This document shows positions 42,534-50,956 of a DNA stretch of 53,243 nucleotides, in pieces. This DNA is from an uncultured Collinsella sp. (lineage in GTDB: Bacteria; Actinomycetota; Coriobacteriia; Coriobacteriales; Coriobacteriaceae), in the NCBI GenBank assembly GCA_902494765.1, contig CABUUK010000006.1:1-53243 (forward strand), read 5' to 3'. Below the pieces are notes generated by a model. The model was not told where the DNA came from. It was given only the letters and a program-made list of their open reading frames with translations, and searched no databases. Position 1 is the first letter of the stretch. Every line of letters begins with the position of its first letter. Position numbers and translations under genes: made by a program.

Positions 42534-43287
42534 TGATACGAGCACGCAGCTGCTCTTTACCACGGTCCCCATCGTGGGCATTACTACCGAAGGCACGGGC
42601 GTCTCGGGTACAGGATTCTTCTTTTCCTATGACCTTGAAGACGGGCGAAAAGTGCCCCTGCTCATTACCAACCACCATGTCCTCAAGGATGTGATTCAGG
42701 GTCGCTTCGTCATCAATCTAGCCGAAGGTGACGCCCCGTCATGCGAGACCATCAGCGTGAACTTCGACAAGTCATTCATCGAGGGGAAGAAGCTCGGAGA
42801 GCTCGACTTGGTTGCGATGCCGGTGGCCCCTGTTCTCAGCATGCTTGAAGAAAACGGGAAGAGGCCCTTCTACCGATCCATCGACTCTGGACTCATCCCG
42901 AAGAAGAGTGTGCTGGACAATTTGGCGGCGCTCGAGCAAATCACCTTTATCGGATACCCCAGCGGGCTCTATGACGACTACAACAAGACCCCCCTCATCA
43001 GGCAAGGCTGGACTTCCACGCCCGCTTGGAACGACTACAAGGGTAAGCGCGAGTTCCTCGTTGACGCATCTGTATTCGAGGGCTCCAGCGGCAGTCCCGC
43101 CTTCATCCTCAACCAGGGCAGCTATCCCACGACCGACGGAATTGCCATCGGCTCCAGGCTGCTGTTCATGGGCGTAATCACTCAGACGATTACGAAGGAG
43201 AAGAGTGAGCACCTCGATTTAGGTACAGTCATCAGAAGCGACGCGATGCTCGACAAGCTCAAACCTTTCGTGGAAGGTCTACTGTAG
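42523..43287 (+). CDS. Trypsin-like serine protease (cytoplasmic form)
   Basis: 254 residues of the trypsin-like (chymotrypsin-fold) peptidase group. Triad visible: His in LLITNHHVLKD (H52), Asp95 in GELDLVAMPV, Ser189 in FEGSSGSPAFIL. The usual glycine between motif and substrate loop reads GSSGSP. No signal peptide or transmembrane segment and no PDZ domain, unlike DegP/HtrA, so it should act in the cytoplasm. ATG 42523 has AAGGAG ten bases upstream and overlaps the two-TM gene by 11 bases. This pairing recalls stress or phage-response cassettes where a protease acts on a membrane effector. Followed by 168 bases without a gene, then the convergent histidine kinase. Confidence 0.85.
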   Translation: MNINDTSTQLLFTTVPIVGITTEGTGVSGTGFFFSYDLEDGRKVPLLITNHHVLKDVIQGRFVINLAEGDAPSCETISVNFDKSFIEGKKLGELDLVAMPVAPVLSMLEENGKRPFYRSIDSGLIPKKSVLDNLAALEQITFIGYPSGLYDDYNKTPLIRQGWTSTPAWNDYKGKREFLVDASVFEGSSGSPAFILNQGSYPTTDGIAIGSRLLFMGVITQTITKEKSEHLDLGTVIRSDAMLDKLKPFVEGLL

Positions 43288-43455
43288 CTAAGAGCACCGT
43301 CAAAAGCAGTGACGCCCCTTTGCTCCTTTCCCTAGGATGAGGTGACTGAGCTCGGCATGCTGGTTGACATCTGGTTCCCCAACGGCTCATAGTACAGACA
43401 CATGGAAAGCCTTCGGGTTTTGTAAGGGCGGGACCCACTGGGCCTCGTTCTAGTT

Positions 43456-44607
43456 TTACTGTTCGGTTAACGCTATGGATCGTTTTGGAAGGCTTGCGAG
43501 CATGGTGGTCCCGTTCTCGGAACTTGCTTCGACCTCTACCGTGCCACCGTGAAGCGCTGCAATCTCCCAAACGAGCGCTAGTCCGAGTCCTGCGCCGCCG
43601 TATGCCCTGCTGCGGGATTTATCCAGGCGAAAGAACGGCTGGAAGATGCTCTCACGGTACTGCTTGGGTATTCCCGGGCCCTGGTCCTCGACTCGCAGGA
43701 ACACGTGGCTGTCGTTGTCGCGGATGGAGACGGTAACGCTCGAGTCGGTGCGGCTATAGCGGATAGCGTTTTCGGCCAGGTTAAACACCAGCCGATAGAG
43801 GAGCGTGTCGCTCCCGATTGCTAGAGCGTCTCCAGCACAATTGAGGGCTATGCCCCTTTTTTCGGCAAGTGGCGCAAGGTCGGTGAGGACCTCTTCGGAC
43901 AAGGGGCCAAGCTCCACATCGTCCTCGCAAGGAACGCTGCGGAGCTCACTCATCTCGAGCAATACCTTGGCCATTCGAGACATGCGCTCGGTTTGTTCTT
44001 GTAGCAGGCCGAGTAGCTCGGCAGTTTCGGGTTGCAAACCGGAGTGCTCGGAGATGAATAGTTCAATCTGTGCTTGCATAAGGGCGAGCGGGGTGCGCAG
44101 CTCGTGTGCGGCGTTGCCGGTAAACTGACGCTGTGCAGAGAACCCTTCGCCAAGACGGGCGATCATGTCGTTGAAAGAGGCGCTGCATCGTTGTAGCTCG
44201 ATGGGCACATCTTCACTGAGCCTGATTTCGCTTAGGTTGTCAGGCTGCACACGCTCGACCTGGGCCGCAAAAGCCCGTAGCGGTTTGAGTGCACGGCCGC
44301 TCACAAAGTATGCCAGCGCGCCGCCAAGGAGTGTGACTCCAGCCGTGATGTACCAGGCTGTCGTGCCAAAAGACTCCTGTGCGTCGTTTACGACGATCGT
44401 GACCTCGTCATCGAGGCTCTCCTTCGTTGGGTCAAACGCCTGAGGTGCATCTACGCCGGCTGCGCTAAGGGCCGAGATGTCACTGCCGATGGCATCCATA
44501 TAGCGCATGCCCGTATAGCCGACCAGGCAGTTCGTCAGCACGCATGCCGCACACGTGAGCAGTGCCGTCATAATCGTTATGCGCCATTGCAGCGAAAGCC
44601 TTTTCAT
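43456..44607 (-). CDS. Sensor histidine kinase
   Basis: 383 residues. Transmembrane helices at about 12-32 and 84-104 frame a short external loop of about 50 residues; a HAMP domain follows (GRALKPLRAFAAQVERV). HisKA phosphoacceptor His168 in GNAAHELRTPLALMQAQ; ATPase motifs NLAENAIRYS (N), DQGPGIP (G1), FFRLDKSRS (F), GGAGLGLALV (G2). Its start overlaps the response regulator stop as ATGA. The external loop is small and lacks a known domain, so the signal is unknown. The divergent redox operon beside it (45366-47410) is the likely target, hinting at a redox or envelope signal. Confidence 0.95.
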   Translation of the reverse strand: MKRLSLQWRITIMTALLTCAACVLTNCLVGYTGMRYMDAIGSDISALSAAGVDAPQAFDPTKESLDDEVTIVVNDAQESFGTTAWYITAGVTLLGGALAYFVSGRALKPLRAFAAQVERVQPDNLSEIRLSEDVPIELQRCSASFNDMIARLGEGFSAQRQFTGNAAHELRTPLALMQAQIELFISEHSGLQPETAELLGLLQEQTERMSRMAKVLLEMSELRSVPCEDDVELGPLSEEVLTDLAPLAEKRGIALNCAGDALAIGSDTLLYRLVFNLAENAIRYSRTDSSVTVSIRDNDSHVFLRVEDQGPGIPKQYRESIFQPFFRLDKSRSRAYGGAGLGLALVWEIAALHGGTVEVEASSENGTTMLASLPKRSIALTEQ

Positions 44608-45278
44608 TCGCTATCCTCCATAACGTAGCCCTCTCCAATTCGATTGCGAATCGGGTCGTATCCCAAAGCGATGCGTAGCTTTTTGCGGAGTGACGAGATG
44701 TGAACGCGGATTGCGTTGCTAAAGCTGTTCACGCTGCTATCCCAAACGTGCTCGATAAGCTCCTCTTGGCTTACCGGACGCCCCTGATTAAGCATCAGGT
44801 ATTCCAAGATTCCCGTTTCCTTGCGCGTAAGAGATAAAGCCTCGCTGTTCACGGAAGCGATGCGCGCCTTGGCGTCAAAGCGGAGATTTCCGCAGGTTAA
44901 AACTATGTCGCTTTGTGTAAAGCGTCTGAGGGTAAGGCTGCGGATCCTTGCCGCAAGCTCGTCCAGATGAAACGGCTTGGTGAGGTAATCGTTGGCGCCG
45001 GCATCGAGTCCGGCGACTTTATCGGATACTTCGCCACGCGCGGACAGAATCAGTACCTTGGTCTCGCAGTCGGTTTTCCTAAGTTCCCTGAGCACGGTCA
45101 TGCCGTCGATACGGGGAAGGTTGAGGTCGAGTACTACGAGGTCGAAGGCCTCAATGTCCAGTAGGTCGAGCGCCTCCTGTCCGTCGTGACAGTAGTCGAC
45201 GCTGTACGCCAAGTTTCGCAAGCTGCGCGCGATTGCATCGCACAGTGCTCGCTCGTCTTCGACGATCAAAATACGCAT
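44604..45278 (-). CDS. OmpR/PhoB-type response regulator
   Basis: 224 residues. Receiver domain: acidic pocket VEDER, phosphorylated Asp51 in LVVLDLNLPRIDGM, and Lys101 in DYLTKPF. C-terminal winged helix with LSLTRKETGILEYLMLNQGR, NAIRVHISSLRKKL, and GEGYVM. ATG 45278 has AAGGAG six bases upstream; an in-frame start at 45296 has none. Overlaps the kinase gene by four bases. The 87-base gap to the divergent CXXC-protein gene holds both promoters and presumably its binding site; I see no clear direct repeat there. Confidence 0.95.
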   Translation of the reverse strand: MRILIVEDERALCDAIARSLRNLAYSVDYCHDGQEALDLLDIEAFDLVVLDLNLPRIDGMTVLRELRKTDCETKVLILSARGEVSDKVAGLDAGANDYLTKPFHLDELAARIRSLTLRRFTQSDIVLTCGNLRFDAKARIASVNSEALSLTRKETGILEYLMLNQGRPVSQEELIEHVWDSSVNSFSNAIRVHISSLRKKLRIALGYDPIRNRIGEGYVMEDSE

Positions 45279-45365
45279 AACAGTCTCCTTGCACATTTCA
45301 AATCGCGCTTAACACGGATTTTATAGTCGATATGGTCCAATGGTCGCGTAACGAAAGGAGTGGTC

Positions 45366-45515
45366 GTGTTGTTCAAAGCGGTAAAACCCGTGGTACAGGT
45401 CGCTTTGTTGATCGTCGGAATTGCCATGGTGTGCTTTGGTGTTATGCGTGGCGAGGCGGATGCCGTGCTGGCCAAAGCGATTAGGCTGTGCTTGGAGTGT
45501 ATCGGAATTGGATAA
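45366..45515 (+). CDS. Small CXXC membrane protein (CD1871A-like)
   Basis: 49 residues, GTG start at 45366 preceded by AAAGGAG. One transmembrane segment (VVQVALLIVGIAMVCFGVM) and a C-terminal C-x-x-C (RLCLECIGIG). It matches the CD1871A family of tiny CXXC proteins that precede a membrane ferredoxin and a TlpA-like thioredoxin, exactly the order here. Probably relays thiol or electron equivalents at the membrane. Its stop codon overlaps the TTG start of the next gene, so the two are coupled. Confidence 0.85.
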   Translation: MLFKAVKPVVQVALLIVGIAMVCFGVMRGEADAVLAKAIRLCLECIGIG

Positions 45516-46409
45516 AAGAGAAAACACTGCGTCGCATGTTTTGGCCCGATTTCGCGGATTCATTCAGGCGGCGGCGACGCTGGTCACCAATATTCACCTG
45601 CCAAACTTTGCCAAAGGAAGCATCTATCAGGGCGCGGGAAAAACAGTCTGCGTACCTGGACTTAACTGCTATTCGTGCCCCGCGGCATCGGGTGCGTGCC
45701 CCATCGGGTCGTTCCAGTCGGTGGTAGGTTCATCCAAGTTCAACTTTTCTTACTATGTTACCGGTACGCTCATTTTGCTCGGCGTGCTGCTGGGACGCTT
45801 TGTATGCGGCTTTCTGTGCCCGTTTGGCTGGCTGCAGGAGCTGCTTCATAAGATTCCCGGCAAAAAGTTCTCCACGAAAAAGCTCAAGCCGCTCACGTAC
45901 ATCAAGTACGTCGTGCTGCTGTTTGCCGTGGTGCTGCTGCCCGTCTTGGTGGTTAACGACGTGGGCATGGGCGACCCGTTCTTTTGTAAGTACATCTGTC
46001 CACAGGGTGTGCTCGAGGGCGCCATTCCGCTGGCCATTGCCAATGCCGGCATTCGATCTGCGTTGGGACATCTCTTTACTTGGAAACTTGTCGTTCTCAT
46101 TGCCGTGGTAGTGCTGAGTGTTTGTTCTACCGCCCCTTCTGCAAATGGATTTGCCCGCTCGGCGCATTCTATGCGCTCATGAATAGGGTGTCCTTGTTGG
46201 GGATTCAGGTTGACGCGTGCAAATGTGTCTCGTGCGGCAAGTGCTCAAAGGTTTGTCAGATGGACGTTGATGTGGTCCGCGCGCCCAATCATGCCGAATG
46301 TATCCGGTGCGGAAAGTGCATCGGGGCCTGTCCTGTCGATGCCATCAGCTATCGCTATGGCCTGGATGTGTCGGCGGAAAAGCTTCCCTTGACCGCCGAT
46401 AAAAAGTAA
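45508..46409 (+). pseudogene. Membrane-bound 4Fe-4S protein (NapH/NosR/YccM-like) with a one-base frameshift
   Basis: Reads in one frame from TTG 45508 (MDKRENTASHVLARFRGFIQ) to about 46125 and in the next from there to 46409. First part: CVPGLNCYSCPAASGACPIG, transmembrane helix with GRFVCGFLCPFGWLQELLHK, a further helix, FCKYICPQGVLEGA. Second part: FYRPFCKWICPLGAFYA, then two ferredoxin motifs CVSCGKCSKVCQMD and CIRCGKCIGACPVD. Restoring one base in the GAGTGTTTGTTC stretch (46118-46129) gives an unbroken 300-residue protein, so one T was probably lost from a T run, by mutation or sequencing error. If translated, it would pass electrons from a cytoplasmic donor across the membrane to the TlpA-like lipoprotein. 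Confidence 0.88.
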
Positions 46410-46438
46410 ACAAGCTTCGACAAAACGGAGGAATGACT

Positions 46439-47410
46439 ATGAAGCTTTCTAAGATTGCGGCCCTGTTTATGGTGCCGGTATTGGCCTTGTGCCTTGTGGC
46501 GTGCTCGGCACCCGGTGGCAATGCGAGTAAATCTGCGGGCTCCGATCCTAAGATCGCAGAACTCACTGCGCAGAAGCCGGCCAATGCCGACGAGGCCGCC
46601 GAGTTGTATGCAAAACTCATGCAGAAGGAGAACGAGATCTTTTCGAGTGATAACGCGCTGTGGGAAAAGGTATTCAATGCGGCAAATAAAGACTCGACAA
46701 TGATTGAGGACGGCAGCAATTACGGCGATTTCTTGCTCAAGACCATCGACGGCGCCAAGGATGAGTTTACGGCGGATGAGCTTAAGACGCTCAAGGCCGG
46801 TGCGCAGCAGATCAAGGAAATCGAGGACAAGCTCGAGAGCTTGGAGAAGGAGTTCCCCGGCTGTGGAAGCACGCCGAGCGCAGGCGAGAGCGTCGACGCT
46901 TCGACCGCTGGCATGACGGCTGGTGCCAATGCTTCGAGCGAGGCGACGAAGTTCCCCAGCTTTACGGGCAAGGACCTGGACGGCAACGACGTGAGCAGCG
47001 ACGAGCTGTTCTCTAAGAACAAGGTTACCGTCATGAATTTCTGGTTCACCACTTGCAAGCCGTGCGTGGGTGAGTTGGGCGATCTTGAGAAACTGAATCA
47101 GGAGCTTGCCGAGAAGGGCGGCCAGGTCGTGGGCGTCAATTCCTTTACGCTCGATGGCAACAAGGGCGAGATTGCAGATGCCAAGGACGTGCTGAGCAAG
47201 AAGGGCGTGACATATAAGAACATCTGGTTCAAGTCGGATAGCGAGGCCGGTAAGTTTACGTCAAATTTGTTCTCGTTCCCGACAACGTATGTCATCGATC
47301 AGAATGGCAACATCGTAGGGGATCCAATCGTGGGAGCCATCAGCTCCGCCGAGCAGCGCGCAGCACTCGACAAGCTTATCGACCAGGCGATTGCGAATAG
47401 CGAGCAGTAA
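46439..47410 (+). CDS. TlpA/ResA-like thioredoxin lipoprotein
   Basis: 323 residues. Lipoprotein signal ending in LVAC with the lipidated Cys22; helical spacer (about 40-140), a low-complexity linker, then a thioredoxin domain (about 170-323) with active-site CKPC at 206-209 in NFWFTTCKPCVGE and cis-Pro region SFPTTYVID. It should act outside the membrane as a thiol-disulfide reductase, receiving electrons from the upstream membrane ferredoxin. ATG 46439 has GGAGG seven bases upstream; the ATG at 46433 is too close to it. Last gene of the operon, followed by a strong terminator. Confidence 0.92.
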   Translation: MKLSKIAALFMVPVLALCLVACSAPGGNASKSAGSDPKIAELTAQKPANADEAAELYAKLMQKENEIFSSDNALWEKVFNAANKDSTMIEDGSNYGDFLLKTIDGAKDEFTADELKTLKAGAQQIKEIEDKLESLEKEFPGCGSTPSAGESVDASTAGMTAGANASSEATKFPSFTGKDLDGNDVSSDELFSKNKVTVMNFWFTTCKPCVGELGDLEKLNQELAEKGGQVVGVNSFTLDGNKGEIADAKDVLSKKGVTYKNIWFKSDSEAGKFTSNLFSFPTTYVIDQNGNIVGDPIVGAISSAEQRAALDKLIDQAIANSEQ

Positions 47411-47490
47411 AAACCGCGTAAAGCATAGCGAGGATCGTGTGTCGCTGTGCGAAGTAGTCTGCTGCCTTTCAAGATAAGCTCCACCATATA

Positions 47491-47517
47491 GAGGTCCCGC
47501 TCGGGACCTCTTCTTTT
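47491..47517 (+). terminator. Terminator of the redox operon
   Basis: Perfect 8-bp stem GAGGTCCC / GGGACCTC (47491-47498, 47503-47510) with loop GCTC and TTCTTTT after it. Confidence 0.93.
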
Positions 47518-47663
47518 GGGCGCCGTCCCGTTCGTTTTTTGGCGCGGTTTGTTACATTCCTCACTGGCGTCGGCAAAAAATGGGGATAGAGTAGGACAAA
47601 AGCGTCGAATACGAACGGCGGAGGAGAGCGGGCAGGGTGCCTGCGCAGGAGAGGTTGCCGTCC

Positions 47664-50600
47664 ATGCTGGAGCTCAAAGGTATTTGCAAAAGGTACGTTA
47701 CGCAGTCGTTTACGCAGGTAGCGCTCGACAGCGTGAGCCTGTCTTTTCGCGATAACGAGTTCGTGGCCATTCTGGGACCTTCGGGGTCGGGCAAAACTAC
47801 GATGCTCAACGTTATCGGTGGGCTCGATCATTTCGATTCTGGCGACCTGCTGATCGACGGTATTTCGACCAAAGACTTTCACGATCGCGATTGGGATGCC
47901 TACCGCAACAACCGCATCGGCTTTGTGTTCCAAAGCTATAACCTCATTCCGCATCAGACCATTTTGGAAAACGTGGAGCTGGCGCTCACGCTCACGGGCG
48001 TGGGGCATGCCGAGCGTCGCCAGCGTGCGCGCGAGGCGTTGGAGAAAGTCGGCTTGGGCGAGCACGTTAACAAGCGCCCGAGCCAGCTATCGGGCGGGCA
48101 GATGCAGCGCGTGGCCATTGCCCGCGCCCTGATCAATGACCCTGAGATCGTCCTTGCCGACGAGCCGACTGGCGCTTTGGATTCAACGACATCCGTGCAG
48201 GTTATGGATTTGCTCAAAGAAGTTGCGCGCGACCGTCTGGTCATCATGGTCACGCACAATCCCGACCTGGCATACCAATACGCCACGCGCATCGTCAACC
48301 TGGCGGACGGCAAGATCACCGATGATTCCGATCCTTTCGATGTCGCTGACGCCACGCGCCGCGAGGCCAAGCCTACGCGCAAAACCTCGATGAGCTTTGT
48401 GACGGCGCTGGGGCTTTCTGCCCGAAACCTCATGACCAAGAAGGGCCGCACGGCCATGACGGCCTTTGCGGGCTCGATTGGCATTATCGGTATCGCGGCG
48501 ATTCTGGCGCTGTCCAACGGCGTAAACGGCTACATCAAAAAGGTCGAGGAGGATACGCTCTCGAGCTACCCACTCACCATTTCCAAGCAGGATTACGACC
48601 TGTCGTCCATGATGGGCGGACAGGGGGCTGCGGATGATGACTCGCCTGAAAACGTGGATTCGTCCGACGACAGTGCCGAAACCGATAAGATTCCCGTGGT
48701 CACGGCCGTAAAGGATATGTTTGCGAGCGTTAAGTCCAACGACATGACGAGCTTTAAGGCATGGCTTGACGACGGCGGCGACGGTATCGACAAAGAGGTC
48801 AACGCCATTCAGTACGGCTACGGTGTATCGCCGGTTGTCTATCGTGCCGGCAAGGGCGATGAGAAGCCCGTTCGGCTTGTTCCCAACGCAATGACCGAGG
48901 CTATGAGCGGAGGCGCGAGTTCGGCGGCAACGGTGAGCATGGAATCCATGGGAACCTCGGTCTTTAACGAGATGATTGACGACCAGAGCCTGCTCGACAG
49001 CCAGTACGATGTCGTCGCCGGTCATTGGCCCACGTCTGCCAACGAAGCCGTGATGGTGCTTTCGAGCCGCGGTACGGTGGGCGACTATACGCTCTACAGC
49101 ATCGGTGCGCTGGATATCGATGAGCTCAACGATCTGGTAAACAGTGCCATGACGGCCGACGGTGGGGTCAAAGCACCCGAGACCGGCACCGACTTTACCT
49201 ACGACGATGCGCTGTCCACGACGTTTAAGGTGCTGTCGCCGGCCGATGCCTATCGCAAAAACGAAGAGACCGGCATGTGGACCGACATGTCTGGTGACGC
49301 CGACTTTATGGCCGCCAAGGTTGCCGATGGCATCGACGTACACATCGTGGGTGTGGTGCGCCCTAACGAGACGGCCAATGCGAGTGCGTTGTCTCCGGGC
49401 ATTGCCTATACACATGCGCTGACTCGCCAGCTTATGGAGCGCGCCGCCGATTCGCAGATTGTGCGGGAGCAACTCGCCCACCCCGAGACGGATGTCTTTA
49501 CGGGCAAAACCTTCGACGAACTGCAAGGCGAGGCCAAACAAGGCGTGGATCTGGGCAGCATGTTCAGTGTGGACGAGGCGGCGCTCAAGAGCGCGTTCTC
49601 GTTCGATACCTCCGTGCTCTCGGGTGTTGCCGGCGGTATGGACCCGTCGTGTCTTGACTTGTCCGAGCTGGACATTGACCTTTCGGGCGTAGGGAAGGAT
49701 ATCGACTTCAGCGACATCATGTCTAAGGCGCCAGCCCCCGATTTCTCGGGTGTCTTCGATGGGTTGGAGCTTACACCCGAGCAGATGCAGCAAGTGGGGG
49801 CGCTCGCCAACCAACTGTTCACGGGCTTTATGCAGTCGGAACAGTTTAAGGCGCTGACGCCCGAAGATCTTAAGGACGCGTCAAAGCTTGCCGCCGCGTT
49901 CTCGACGTATCTTGAGAGTGATACGGCAGCCCAGCAAATCCTGGCTCAGCTCAAGGCACTCGGCGGCGATGCCCTGGCCGAGCGCCTGCAGCAGGCGATG
50001 ACCGACTATGTACAAAAGCAGCTGGCTCCGTATCTGCAGCAGGCTCTGGATCAGATGATGAAGTCGATCAGCGACCAGATTGCGACGACGGTGTCAACTC
50101 AGCTCAAGGCAGGCGCGGCAGGGCTCATGGGCCAGATGGCGACGCAGATGTCATCGAGTTTTGCCAACCTGGCGAGCGCTATGCGTGTGGATGCGAGCGC
50201 CTTTGCCCGCGCCATCCACTTCAACATGGACGCCGAGGACCTGAGTTCGCTTATGATGAGTTATGCCAAGGCATCGCAGCTTACCTATGACAACAACCTG
50301 ACCACACTGGGTTATGCGGACGAGGCAGACCCCATCTCGGTCAAGATTTTCCCGCGCGACTTTGAGGCGAAGGAGCGCGTGCTCGACCATATCGATGCGT
50401 ATAACAAGCAGGTCAAAGCTGCTGGCCACGATGAGCAGGCGATTTCGTACACCGACTATATGGGAATCATTATGGGCTCGGTGACCGACATTGTGAATAC
50501 CATCAGCTTGGTGCTCATCGCATTCGTGAGCATCAGCCTAGTGGTGAGCTCCATTATGATCGGCATCATCACGTACATCAGCGTGCTGGAGCGCAAAAAG

Positions 50601-50903
50601 GAGATTGGCATTCTGCGTGCGATTGGTGCGTCGAAGCGTAACGTGGCAAACGTGTTCAACGCCGAGACCTTTATCGAGGGCCTCATTGCCGGCGTCTTTG
50701 CTGTTGTCGTCGTGGTACTCGTGAGCTTCCCGGTCAATGCCTGGGCACTTGCGGCCAAACAGGTCCCCAACCTGATGAGCCTGCCCGTGCAGGATGCGCT
50801 GGTGCTCATCGCGATTTCGGTGCTGTTGACGGTCGTTGCCGGCCTGCTGCCCGCCCGCAGCGCATCAAAAAAGGACCCCGTGGAAGCCTTGCGCTCCGAA
50901 TAA
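47664..50903 (+). CDS. Fused ABC transporter ATPase/permease (MacB/FtsX type)
   Basis: 1079 residues. ATPase domain at 1-225: Walker A GPSGSGKTT at 38-46, Q-loop Gln90, signature LSGGQ 142-146, Walker B IVLADEPTG with Asp166-Glu167, His198. First transmembrane helix about 280-300, then an external domain of roughly 600 residues, much larger than that of MacB, with a helical section near 700-830 (QQALDQMMKSISDQIATTV). Three C-terminal helices form the FtsX domain, with VLERKKEIGILRAIGASKR between them. Probably a mechanotransmitter for peptides or lipoproteins rather than a classical pump. ATG 47664 gives the usual MLELKGICKRY start; GTG 47637 is an alternative. Ends 51 bases before dus, with a palindrome between. 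Confidence 0.93.
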   Translation: MLELKGICKRYVTQSFTQVALDSVSLSFRDNEFVAILGPSGSGKTTMLNVIGGLDHFDSGDLLIDGISTKDFHDRDWDAYRNNRIGFVFQSYNLIPHQTILENVELALTLTGVGHAERRQRAREALEKVGLGEHVNKRPSQLSGGQMQRVAIARALINDPEIVLADEPTGALDSTTSVQVMDLLKEVARDRLVIMVTHNPDLAYQYATRIVNLADGKITDDSDPFDVADATRREAKPTRKTSMSFVTALGLSARNLMTKKGRTAMTAFAGSIGIIGIAAILALSNGVNGYIKKVEEDTLSSYPLTISKQDYDLSSMMGGQGAADDDSPENVDSSDDSAETDKIPVVTAVKDMFASVKSNDMTSFKAWLDDGGDGIDKEVNAIQYGYGVSPVVYRAGKGDEKPVRLVPNAMTEAMSGGASSAATVSMESMGTSVFNEMIDDQSLLDSQYDVVAGHWPTSANEAVMVLSSRGTVGDYTLYSIGALDIDELNDLVNSAMTADGGVKAPETGTDFTYDDALSTTFKVLSPADAYRKNEETGMWTDMSGDADFMAAKVADGIDVHIVGVVRPNETANASALSPGIAYTHALTRQLMERAADSQIVREQLAHPETDVFTGKTFDELQGEAKQGVDLGSMFSVDEAALKSAFSFDTSVLSGVAGGMDPSCLDLSELDIDLSGVGKDIDFSDIMSKAPAPDFSGVFDGLELTPEQMQQVGALANQLFTGFMQSEQFKALTPEDLKDASKLAAAFSTYLESDTAAQQILAQLKALGGDALAERLQQAMTDYVQKQLAPYLQQALDQMMKSISDQIATTVSTQLKAGAAGLMGQMATQMSSSFANLASAMRVDASAFARAIHFNMDAEDLSSLMMSYAKASQLTYDNNLTTLGYADEADPISVKIFPRDFEAKERVLDHIDAYNKQVKAAGHDEQAISYTDYMGIIMGSVTDIVNTISLVLIAFVSISLVVSSIMIGIITYISVLERKKEIGILRAIGASKRNVANVFNAETFIEGLIAGVFAVVVVVLVSFPVNAWALAAKQVPNLMSLPVQDALVLIAISVLLTVVAGLLPARSASKKDPVEALRSE

Positions 50904-50904
50904 T

Positions 50905-50931
50905 GTGACAAAGGGACAGTCCCTTTGTCAC
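50905..50931. repeat. Palindromic REP-like repeat, copy C
   Basis: 13-bp perfect arms GTGACAAAGGGAC and GTCCCTTTGTCAC around a single A. It directly follows the ABC transporter stop codon and may act as a transcription brake. Core CAAAG/CTTTG shared with the repeats at 8857 and 16204. Confidence 0.65.
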
Positions 50932-50956
50932 GTTCGTTGATATGAGAGAAGAGTAG

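Noticed and set aside
43288..43455. Possible gene fragment VTELGMLVDIWFPNGS between the protease and the kinase
   Set aside because: Only 17 codons, no start or family; not supportable.
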